A model generated the notes under the pieces. It saw nothing but the letters and a program-made list of their open reading frames with translations, did no database searches and was not told the DNA's origin. Source: Nitrosopumilaceae archaeon (GTDB lineage Archaea; Thermoproteota; Nitrososphaeria; Nitrososphaerales; Nitrosopumilaceae). Taken from it: a DNA stretch of 12,312 nucleotides. Both the position numbers and the translations under genes were made by a program. Location of the stretch: NCBI GenBank assembly GCA_013330055.1, contig DUJB01000004.1:21721-34032 (forward strand). The letters are read 5' to 3'. This document shows positions 1 to 6,770 of this stretch, in pieces; the first letter of the stretch is position 1, and each line of letters begins with the position of its first letter.

Positions 1-1719
1 GTGCTCTCTGATTACATAAAATGCGATGACAAATTTACAGCACTCAAGAACTTTGTCTTTGGCAATATCATTCTGGCTGATTCCAAAGAATCTGCTTATG
101 TCTTATCCAAAAAAGGATACAAGGCAGTAACTACAGATGGACAATTCTTTGAAGCAGATGCAAATGCAGTAGTTGTTGATATAAACTCAAAGATTTCAAA
201 ACTCACAAAAATAATTCTACTTAGTACATCAGTTGATGATATAATCCAGGCACTAAGTTTGCTTAAAAAATTCATACAGGACAAAAAATCAAAACTTAAA
301 AAAATTGAAAGGATCAAAAAAAGTCTTGAAGATAGACATCACGCATCAGAGACTGGTCTTACAAATGTTGACTTGCATTTAACTGACATTAGGGCCAAAA
401 CAAAATCAATTACTAGTACAGAAGACCAAATTGCATTAAGAATCTCACAACTTAGACGTCATGATGAAAGTCTAAAAACTAACTCTGCAAAGATAGAGTC
501 ATACATCGCTTCATTAGAAGAGCGCATTACAGTCACAAAAGAAAATTATGCAGAAGAAGAGCAATCTAGAATAGCAAACGCACTTGCATCACTTAACGAC
601 AAAAAATCTAATATTTTGAGCGCACAAACCTCAATTCTAAGCCAGATTAGAGAACAGACTGCCAGTCAGACTGAACTTTCAAACAACGAAAATACTGTAA
701 AATCCAGCATGAGAACACTCCATGAAGAACAATCTAGGTTAAACCATGAAAAACATGATCTCGAAGCGGAACTTCATGCGATGGTAAAAGAAAAGGAGAC
801 AGCAGATGCCGTACTTGTTTCTTTAAGAGAAAAAGAACAGCAGCTGATATCCACATCTGGAACATCAGTTTCTACACTCAAAGAATATGATACAAAGCTA
901 AAGGAGCAATATGATACAGAAAAGTCACTTACAAAAGAAATAAACAATTTCGAAAGACAATCTGATTCACTTTCTCGAGATGTCCGAGATTTCACAGAAA
1001 ACGAAGTAAAGATTAGGGCAACACTCATTTCGTATGGTTATGATCAACTCTTGGAAACATTTGATGTAGAGCAAATACTTAGTAGACTAGAAGCAGAAAA
1101 AAAATCATTAAGTGGTACACTAAACACTAAAGCCCCAGAAGCATATGTCGAAATATCAAACGGATATCGTTCCATGTCAACACGTAAAAATGAGCTTGAA
1201 GAAGAAAGAAACTCTATTGTTAGATTCATAGAAGCAATTGACAAAGACAAACGCCAAACATTTTTGGAAGCATATGACAAAGTTGATCAAGACATTCGCA
1301 AAGTTTTCAATACAATGACTGGAGGCAATGCTTGGCTTGAGATACAAAACGAAGACGACATATTCAATTCAGGAATATCATATCTGATACAGTTCCCAGA
1401 CAAACAGAAAAGAGAATCAACTTCAATTAGCGGTGGTGAAAAAACACTTGCAGCAATCACGTTCCTTTTGGCGCTACAGACTCTAAAACCGTCACCATTT
1501 TACTTGCTTGATGAGGTAGATGCACATCTTGACGCATTAAACACCGAGAGGATCTCAAAAATTCTTGTAGAACGTTCTATTGGTAACCAGATAATAATGG
1601 TCACACTAAAGGACTCTACTGTACAAAAGGCTCAGCTAATCTATGGGGTTTATCCAAAGAACGGAGTTTCGCAAGTTGTTACCTACAAGCAATCCAGCAC
1701 ACAACAAATTGCAAATTAG
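1..1719 (+). CDS. smc: SMC chromosome segregation ATPase, C-terminal part (5' end outside window)
   Basis: This is the C-terminal 572 residues of a structural maintenance of chromosomes protein, which as a dimer organises and segregates the chromosome using ATP. Residues 1-75 look like the end of the hinge domain; about 80-410 is a long, highly charged coiled coil; 372-390 (around NTKAPEAY) resembles the non-coil joint near the head; about 420-565 is the C-terminal half of the ABC ATPase head. The head carries the ABC signature SGGEK at 477-481 and Walker B FYLLDE at 500-505 followed by VDAHLD. The Walker A half is missing because the gene starts upstream of the window; full SMC proteins are about 1,150-1,200 residues. 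The GTG at position 1 is therefore most likely an internal Val codon, not a start. The TAG stop overlaps the stop of the convergent transporter gene by four bases. Family assignment is firm. Confidence 0.93.
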   Translation: MLSDYIKCDDKFTALKNFVFGNIILADSKESAYVLSKKGYKAVTTDGQFFEADANAVVVDINSKISKLTKIILLSTSVDDIIQALSLLKKFIQDKKSKLKKIERIKKSLEDRHHASETGLTNVDLHLTDIRAKTKSITSTEDQIALRISQLRRHDESLKTNSAKIESYIASLEERITVTKENYAEEEQSRIANALASLNDKKSNILSAQTSILSQIREQTASQTELSNNENTVKSSMRTLHEEQSRLNHEKHDLEAELHAMVKEKETADAVLVSLREKEQQLISTSGTSVSTLKEYDTKLKEQYDTEKSLTKEINNFERQSDSLSRDVRDFTENEVKIRATLISYGYDQLLETFDVEQILSRLEAEKKSLSGTLNTKAPEAYVEISNGYRSMSTRKNELEEERNSIVRFIEAIDKDKRQTFLEAYDKVDQDIRKVFNTMTGGNAWLEIQNEDDIFNSGISYLIQFPDKQKRESTSISGGEKTLAAITFLLALQTLKPSPFYLLDEVDAHLDALNTERISKILVERSIGNQIIMVTLKDSTVQKAQLIYGVYPKNGVSQVVTYKQSSTQQIAN

Positions 1720-2684
1720 TCTAGCTTAACAAAACAAGCAGCTAGCCTATCTTGTCCTGTTTGTTCAAGTGGTGGTTCCTCGTTGCATTTTTCAATTGCA
1801 TAAGGACACCGTGCACGAAATCTGCATCCTTGATATACGTCAATATCAAGCGGCTCATTGATTCGGATCTTTTTTTCTTTGAGAAGGTTATCAGGTTCTG
1901 GTTCTGAGATGGCATCTAGCAAAGCTTGTGTGTATGGATGTCTTGGGTGCAAAAGCACTTCATCTATCGGACCGCTCTCTACAATTTTTCCTAAATACAT
2001 GATTGAAATGTTTTGGCCAAGATATCTTGCTGTTGATAGATCATGTGTTATGTAAATGTAAGAAATATCGTGTTTTTGCTGCAGCTCACGCATCAGCTCA
2101 AGCACTTCAGCTCTAATTGAAACATCAAGCATAGACACCGGTTCGTCTGCTATGATTAATTTTGGTTTTAATACAAGAGCTCTTGCTAATACTACTCTTT
2201 GTCGTTGTCCTCCCGACAACATGTGTGGAAATTTATTAAAAACATCTTCAGCTGGTTCTAGTTTTACTTCATGTAATGCATCTAAAACCATTTTTTTTCT
2301 TTCTTCTTTTGTACCAATTTTGTGAATCTCAAGAGGTTCCATAATGATGTCCGATATCTTCATTCTAGGATTGATTGAGGCATATGGGTCCTGATGTATC
2401 ATCTGACACTGCATCCTAATCTTTTCAAGACTCTTGTTGTCATTACCTATCTCTATGCCATCAAAAACAATTCTTCCAGAATCTGGTTCTATAGCCCTTA
2501 AAATGAGTCTAGCAGTAGTTGATTTTCCAGAGCCTGACTCGCCTGCCAAAACAAGGACTTCTCCTTTTTTTAATGAAAACGAAACATCATCTACAGCTTT
2601 GACAACCGTGCCCGAAGAAGAAAAAATTCCTTTTTTGGCAAAGTGTTTTGTCAAGTTTTGTACTAATAGAATTTCATTCAACAA
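1716..2684 (-). CDS. dppF: Oligopeptide/dipeptide ABC transporter ATPase, DppF/OppF type
   Basis: This is a cytoplasmic ATPase subunit that would power import of peptides or a related solute through a membrane permease pair. All ABC motifs are present: Walker A GESGSGKS at 48-55, Q-loop Gln98, signature LSGGQ at 156-160, Walker B with Asp180-Glu181, D-loop SMLD at 184-187 and switch His214. The C-terminal oligopeptide-transporter extension carries four cysteines (287, 293, 300, 317) in the family pattern GC-RC-C-C, which in some members is reported to bind an iron-sulfur cluster. The start is a TTG; an adjacent TTG one codon later is equally possible. It lies 51 bases after the paralogous dppD gene on the same strand, so the two are probably co-transcribed and form the usual ATPase heterodimer. 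No permease or substrate-binding gene is adjacent, so the substrate cannot be inferred. Confidence 0.9.
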   Translation of the reverse strand: MLNEILLVQNLTKHFAKKGIFSSSGTVVKAVDDVSFSLKKGEVLVLAGESGSGKSTTARLILRAIEPDSGRIVFDGIEIGNDNKSLEKIRMQCQMIHQDPYASINPRMKISDIIMEPLEIHKIGTKEERKKMVLDALHEVKLEPAEDVFNKFPHMLSGGQRQRVVLARALVLKPKLIIADEPVSMLDVSIRAEVLELMRELQQKHDISYIYITHDLSTARYLGQNISIMYLGKIVESGPIDEVLLHPRHPYTQALLDAISEPEPDNLLKEKKIRINEPLDIDVYQGCRFRARCPYAIEKCNEEPPLEQTGQDRLAACFVKLD

Positions 2685-2735
2685 TAGTAATTGAAATGTA
2701 AACTATATCAAGAAATCTTTTATGCTATTTTTGAA

Positions 2736-3671
2736 CTATTCATAAAGCCAGCACGACACGTACCCAGAATCTGTTTTAAATTTTGGTACATCTTTTTTAC
2801 ATTTTTCCATTGCCTGTGGGCATCTATCATAAAACCTACATCCCTGAGGAGGATGCATCAAACTTGGTGGGTTGCCTTTGATGTAGTTTGTTACCTTGTC
2901 GCCCCTTAATCTTGGAATTGATTTCAAAAGAGCCTGTGTGTATGGATGCTTTGGATTTTTATAAATTTCAGCAGCACTTCCAAACTCAATCATCTTTCCT
3001 GCATACATTATTCCAATTTTTTCTGCAACTTCAGAAATTATGGCAAGGTCATGAGTGATTAGCATTATTGACATGCCCTCTTTTTTCATTTTTTTTAGTA
3101 AATTGATTATCTGTGCCTGTACTAGTACATCAAGTGCAGTTGTTGGCTCGTCAGCTATGACAAATTTTGGTTTTAATAATAACGCCATTGCAATAACAAT
3201 TCTTTGCTTCATTCCGCCGCTTAGTTCATGCGGGTATTTTTTGAGTACATCTTGAGTTAGTCCTACAGAATTTACTATCTCTGATATTTTTTGTTTATAA
3301 TCTCCATCATAACGATGCTGTTTTAGCACTTCGACAAACTGTTCTTCTACCGTAAACACAGGATCTAATGAATTCATTGCACCTTGAAAAACCATCGAAA
3401 CATCCTTCCACCTTACATTTTTTGCAAATTCTGATTTTGGCATTTTTAAAATTGATTTTCCTTCTAAGGTAATATCACCAGATGTTATACTCACATCCGG
3501 TACTATTCTCATGATTGATAGTCCAAGTGTACTCTTTCCACATGCGCTCTCGCCTGCTATTCCAATAGACTCACCATTTTCTAAAGAGAAACTTACATCG
3601 TCAACAGCTTGTACTATTCCTTTTTCCGTTTCGTATCCTGTCTTTAGATTCTCAACTGAAATGAAAGCCAT
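2736..3671 (-). CDS. dppD: Oligopeptide/dipeptide ABC transporter ATPase, DppD/OppD type
   Basis: This is the partner ATPase of the peptide-type ABC importer. Visible motifs are Walker A GESACGKST at 40-48, Q-loop Gln96, signature LSGGM at 150-154, Walker B with Asp174-Glu175, D-loop TALD at 178-181 and His207. SGGM in the signature, versus SGGQ in the downstream paralogue, is usual for the DppD-like subunit. The C-terminal oligo/dipeptide extension has HPYTQALL and four cysteines (278, 284, 291, 307) spaced exactly as in the neighbour. At 311 residues it is near the normal length of about 320-330. The ATG at 3671 is the first gene of this minus-strand pair; an A/T-rich stretch about 20-29 bases upstream (reverse of 3691-3700) could be its TATA box. 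It diverges from the small plus-strand gene at 3762. Confidence 0.9.
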   Translation of the reverse strand: MAFISVENLKTGYETEKGIVQAVDDVSFSLENGESIGIAGESACGKSTLGLSIMRIVPDVSITSGDITLEGKSILKMPKSEFAKNVRWKDVSMVFQGAMNSLDPVFTVEEQFVEVLKQHRYDGDYKQKISEIVNSVGLTQDVLKKYPHELSGGMKQRIVIAMALLLKPKFVIADEPTTALDVLVQAQIINLLKKMKKEGMSIMLITHDLAIISEVAEKIGIMYAGKMIEFGSAAEIYKNPKHPYTQALLKSIPRLRGDKVTNYIKGNPPSLMHPPQGCRFYDRCPQAMEKCKKDVPKFKTDSGYVSCWLYE

Positions 3672-3732
3672 CGATCATTTTAGATCATAGAACTAAATGT
3701 AGGTTTTGGAAGAAGGGTCATCACAAAAATGA

Positions 3733-3738
3733 TTTATC
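3733..3738 (+). promoter_or_regulatory. TATA-like box for the small gene at 3762
   Basis: TTTATC lies 24-29 bases before the ATG at 3762, the distance expected between an archaeal TATA box and the start of a leaderless transcript. No Shine-Dalgarno-like sequence precedes that ATG. This favours 3762 over the upstream in-frame ATG at 3729, which would require translating the promoter region. Confidence 0.4.
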
Positions 3739-3761
3739 CTTTAAAATGTATAAAACATGCA

Positions 3762-4046
3762 ATGAAAAAAGAAGATTTGAGAAACTTTCTAGACATGGCT
3801 TCAGAGACTTGGAAAGAAAAAGAGGTCAAGGATGAGGATGTCAGTAAATCAAACTATCTAAATATGCGTGCTGGTGATTTTGTCGATTCAGATGGCATGC
3901 ATTACCATGGAGCAATAGTAGCTTTTTGGTCGTACAACAAAAAAGAATCGGATAATTTTGAAAACATAATTAAGACTTTTGGCGTAAGTCGTGAAGGCCC
4001 AAAAAACATAACACAGAAAGGTTATCTTAATAGCAAAGAATCTTAG
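3762..4046 (+). CDS. Small hypothetical protein, unrecognised family
   Basis: I do not recognise this protein. With the ATG at 3762 it is 94 residues and begins MKKEDLRNFLDMASETW; an in-frame ATG at 3729 would add eleven residues that look like translated promoter sequence, so the shorter form is preferred. It is charged and soluble-looking, with no signal peptide, membrane segment or cysteine cluster. The N-terminal third is probably an amphipathic helix. A central stretch (DSDGMHYHGAIVAFWSYNKK) looks like beta strand, and the C-terminus is basic and polar. It sits 49 bases upstream of aspS on the same strand and diverges from dppD, so it may share a transcript with aspS. Function unknown. 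Confidence 0.7.
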   Translation: MKKEDLRNFLDMASETWKEKEVKDEDVSKSNYLNMRAGDFVDSDGMHYHGAIVAFWSYNKKESDNFENIIKTFGVSREGPKNITQKGYLNSKES

Positions 4047-4095
4047 AGTGATAGATCTTGCAGTGGAGTTTGAAGTAAAACACTAGTGTATTTTT

Positions 4096-5385
4096 ATGGA
4101 TTTCAAAAGAACACACTACATTGGTCAACTGGGCCCATCGATGGAGGGAAAGAATGTGGCAGTTGGTGGTTGGGTTGAGGATATTCGTGAACTTGGAAAA
4201 TTGACATTTCTTACACTACGTGATGTGACTGGTGTCGCACAAATTGTTCTTGTAGGAGAAGAATCTCTCAATCAAGTAAAGGGATTGACTAGACAAAGTG
4301 TCATAAAAGTAACAGGTATAATTCAAAAATCAAAAGCAAGAGATTTTGCTTATGAAATAAAATCCGAAAAAATTGATATACTTACTGTAGCAATACACCC
4401 TCTCCCAATAGATCCTATTGGACGTCTAGAAAGTAATATTGATAATAGATTAAATGCACGAGCACTTGATCTACGAAACCAAAAAACTGCAGCAATATTC
4501 AAACTACGACATCATGCACTTGTATCAATTAGAAAAACTCTTACAGAAAAAAGTTTTCTTGAAGTAAATACTCCAAAGCTAATTGGTAGTGCAAGTGAAG
4601 GTGGGGCAAACCTTTTCTCACTAAAATATTTCGAAAAACAAGCATATCTTGCCCAAAGCCCACAGTTATACAAAGAACAGCTCACACTAGGTCTTGAAAG
4701 AATATTTGAAATTGCATCATATTTTAGAGCAGAAAAATCTCACACCGTAAGGCACCTGACTGAATTTACAAGTGTAGACATTGAAGCGGCCTTTATGGAT
4801 TATTCTGATGTGATGGACGTTTTAGAATCAGTGGTAGTAGACGTCTTTGAATATACTGCAAAAAACTGTCATGCAGAACAAAAAGCACTTGATATCGAGA
4901 TCAAAAAACCTTCAATACCATTTGAAAGAATAACTTACAAAAAAGCAATTGAAGAGCTTGGACGAGATGGAATAAAACTTGAGGCAGGTGACGACTTGCA
5001 AGATGCGCATCTTAGAAAACTTGGGGAACGACATCCTGGATTTTATTTCTTGATTGATTGGCCTATGAAACTAAAGCCATTTTACATTCATGAAAAAGAC
5101 GATGACCAAACGCTATCACGCTCATTTGACCTTCAATATGGATATCTTGAATTGTCATCAGGAGGTATGCGTCTACACGATCCTGCAAAGCTCAAATCAA
5201 GATTGATAGAGCAGGGTCTAAATCCAACTCAGTTTGAAGACCATCTTAGAGCATTTGACTGGGGAATGCCGCCACACTCTGGGTGGGGATTAGGACTTGA
5301 TAGATTAATGTCTGTTCTTACAAATATTGATAATGTCAGAGAGGTGGTTTTGTATCCTCGTGATCCTGAAAGACTCTTTCCATAA
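4096..5385 (+). CDS. aspS: Aspartyl-tRNA synthetase (archaeal type)
   Basis: This cytoplasmic class IIb synthetase charges tRNA-Asp with aspartate, and possibly tRNA-Asn as well if it is non-discriminating. An N-terminal OB-fold anticodon-binding domain covers about 18-100 (GGWVEDIRELG). The catalytic core follows, with motif 1 near FLEVNTPKL at 154-162, the aspartate-binding region QSPQLYKEQ at 187-195, motif 2 FRAE at 210-213 with the H-RHLTEF region after it, and motif 3 GLGLDR at 398-403. It ends REVVLYPRDPERLFP, as expected. The 429-residue length and the absence of the large insert of bacterial AspRS identify the archaeal/eukaryotic subtype. The ATG at 4096 has no clear ribosome binding site; the first residues (MDFKRTHYIG) match where the family begins. 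At the positions thought to set anticodon discrimination it has Glu28 and about Asp83, which settles neither type. Confidence 0.95.
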   Translation: MDFKRTHYIGQLGPSMEGKNVAVGGWVEDIRELGKLTFLTLRDVTGVAQIVLVGEESLNQVKGLTRQSVIKVTGIIQKSKARDFAYEIKSEKIDILTVAIHPLPIDPIGRLESNIDNRLNARALDLRNQKTAAIFKLRHHALVSIRKTLTEKSFLEVNTPKLIGSASEGGANLFSLKYFEKQAYLAQSPQLYKEQLTLGLERIFEIASYFRAEKSHTVRHLTEFTSVDIEAAFMDYSDVMDVLESVVVDVFEYTAKNCHAEQKALDIEIKKPSIPFERITYKKAIEELGRDGIKLEAGDDLQDAHLRKLGERHPGFYFLIDWPMKLKPFYIHEKDDDQTLSRSFDLQYGYLELSSGGMRLHDPAKLKSRLIEQGLNPTQFEDHLRAFDWGMPPHSGWGLGLDRLMSVLTNIDNVREVVLYPRDPERLFP

Positions 5386-5387
5386 AA

Positions 5388-5396
5388 GGATAAATC
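5388..5396 (+). promoter_or_regulatory. TATA-like box for the small zinc/membrane protein gene
   Basis: GGATAAATC lies 23-31 bases before the TTG at 5419, matching archaeal TATA-box spacing for a leaderless mRNA. It is the main support for the TTG start, since no Shine-Dalgarno sequence is seen. It also suggests that this gene can be transcribed separately from aspS. Confidence 0.4.
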
Positions 5397-5418
5397 AAAT
5401 TTTCACTTAATCACTATA

Positions 5419-5757
5419 TTGCAAAAATGTGAGTTCTGTGGATCACAGTTTGGAGAACGCAAGTGTTACTTTTGTGGAAAACAATGTTGTACTTCGTGTA
5501 TGACAGATGACAGAAGTCGATGCAAGCGTTGCTATGTCCACAAGAGAAAGCTTGGATGGAAGGTACTAAAGAGAAACAAAGTTTTGCTTGGATTTATTGC
5601 ATTTGTTTGGATATACGCAGTATTTCCAATTCCTTTGATTCCTGGACTTGATCCAACATTTTATTGGATAACACTTTTTGCTGCAATCTTGTTTATGATT
5701 CCTGCTGGATTGATGGTATTTTTTTGGTCTAGAAATCCACCGGCATCTGACATTTAG
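5419..5757 (+). CDS. Small membrane protein with N-terminal four-CxxC zinc-binding domain
   Basis: I recognise no named family. The 112-residue protein has a cysteine-rich head: CxxC pairs at 4/7, 16/19, 24/27 and 35/38, with an extra Cys23 and His41. Four regularly spaced pairs within 35 residues could hold two zinc ions in a cross-brace, as in RING/FYVE-like treble clefs, or form two consecutive zinc ribbons. A basic linker (HKRKLGWKVLKRNK) follows, then two hydrophobic segments at about 54-75 and 81-104, consistent with a two-pass membrane protein whose zinc head is probably cytoplasmic by the positive-inside rule. The TTG start keeps the first CxxC; the next Met (28) would destroy the domain. 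The stop overlaps the stop of convergent leuB by four bases. Role unknown. Confidence 0.75.
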   Translation: MQKCEFCGSQFGERKCYFCGKQCCTSCMTDDRSRCKRCYVHKRKLGWKVLKRNKVLLGFIAFVWIYAVFPIPLIPGLDPTFYWITLFAAILFMIPAGLMVFFWSRNPPASDI

Positions 5758-6770
5758 ACAAGTTTAGAAATTACTTGTTGGGTAAACTCCATTGTGGTTT
5801 TATCTCCGCCAATGTCCTTTGTTTTAATTCCTTCTTTTACAACATCATACACAGAAGATTCTAATTTCTTTGCAACATCAAAACAATTCTTATCATTGTT
5901 TTTCATTCCAAGCCAATCAAACATCATTTTTGCAGAAAGAATGAATGAGGAGGGATTTGCAGTCTGTTTTCCAGCAATGTCAAAGGCAGCTCCATGCACT
6001 GGCTCAAATAATGCAAAATCATCTCCAATGTTTGCAGCTGGTGCCATCCCAAGACCACCCACTACTTGAGCAGCCTCATCTGATAGGATGTCACCAAACA
6101 AGTTGGTTGTAACTATTACGTCAAAAGACTCTGGTTGTCTTATGAGATTCATGGCACAAGCATCTACATACATCTGCTCAAAACTTATCTTTGGAAACTG
6201 TTTTGCAACTTCACTACATGATCTTGCAAAAAGACCGTCTGTCTTTCTCATGACGTTTGACTTGTGAACGCATGTAACTTTCATCTTCTGGTTTCGCTGG
6301 GTTGCAGTCAAAAATGCATATTTTGCTATTCGTTTAGAGGCGCCTTCTGAGATCGTACGTAATGCAACAGCGGTATTTCCAACCTCAAACTCCATGCCTG
6401 TGTAGAGATCCTCTGTATTTTCTCTCACTATGACTAGGTCTATGTTGTCTTTTAGTGCAGGCATGTTTGGATACGACTTGGCTGGTCTGATATTTGCATA
6501 TAGATTTAGTATTCTTCTTAAAACTACAATTACGTCAGCCGCACTTTCACCTACTGGTGCCTTTAAACACGCATCTGATCTTTTGATAGTCTCAAGTGTA
6601 GCTTCTGGTAAAGCTTTTCCAGTTTTTGCTAACGCTCTGTCACCTGCCTCAAGTTTTTCTATTTCTGTTTTTAGACCAAGTTTGTCATTTATTGTTTCTA
6701 AAACTTTGATGACTGATTCTGATATCTCAGGCCCTATACCGTCTCCTGTTATGAGCGAAATTTTATACAT
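5754..6770 (-). CDS. leuB: 3-isopropylmalate dehydrogenase (isocitrate/isopropylmalate dehydrogenase family)
   Basis: The predicted reaction is oxidation and decarboxylation of 3-isopropylmalate to 2-oxoisocaproate with NAD+, the third leucine-specific step. The 338-residue protein has GDGIGPE at 9-15, substrate arginines Arg85, Arg95 and Arg116, catalytic Tyr123 and Lys170, and metal-binding Asp203, Asp227 and Asp231 in FGDILSDE. Asp264-Ile265 after EPVHG is the pair associated with NAD+ rather than NADP+. The substrate loop reads DVIVVLRR, hydrophobic where isocitrate dehydrogenase has Ser and Asn, which fits an alkyl side chain. RENTEDLY, however, resembles the isocitrate/homoisocitrate branch, so related substrates are not excluded by sequence alone. 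The ATG follows the leuA stop directly (TAA then ATG, no gap), so the genes are surely co-transcribed. LeuC/LeuD are not in the window. Confidence 0.85.
   Translation of the reverse strand: MYKISLITGDGIGPEISESVIKVLETINDKLGLKTEIEKLEAGDRALAKTGKALPEATLETIKRSDACLKAPVGESAADVIVVLRRILNLYANIRPAKSYPNMPALKDNIDLVIVRENTEDLYTGMEFEVGNTAVALRTISEGASKRIAKYAFLTATQRNQKMKVTCVHKSNVMRKTDGLFARSCSEVAKQFPKISFEQMYVDACAMNLIRQPESFDVIVTTNLFGDILSDEAAQVVGGLGMAPAANIGDDFALFEPVHGAAFDIAGKQTANPSSFILSAKMMFDWLGMKNNDKNCFDVAKKLESSVYDVVKEGIKTKDIGGDKTTMEFTQQVISKLV

Noticed and set aside
1..3. GTG at the first base as the start of a complete 572-residue protein
   Set aside because: The protein begins inside an SMC hinge and lacks the Walker A half of the head, so the frame must continue upstream of the window.
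774..1280. Minus-strand ORFs inside smc rich in Ser and Phe
   Set aside because: Composition is the expected complement of a Lys/Glu-rich coiled-coil gene; no start signal and no recognisable domain.
1920..2960. Near-repeat around GTGTGTATGGATG at about 1927 and 2936 as a repeat element
   Set aside because: Both copies encode the conserved HPYTQAL segment of the paralogous ATPases, so this is protein homology, not a mobile or regulatory repeat.
3672..4095. tRNA or other stable RNA in the gaps around the small hypothetical gene and aspS
   Set aside because: No cloverleaf-like pairing or TTCGANTC-type T-loop is seen in these or the other intergenic gaps.
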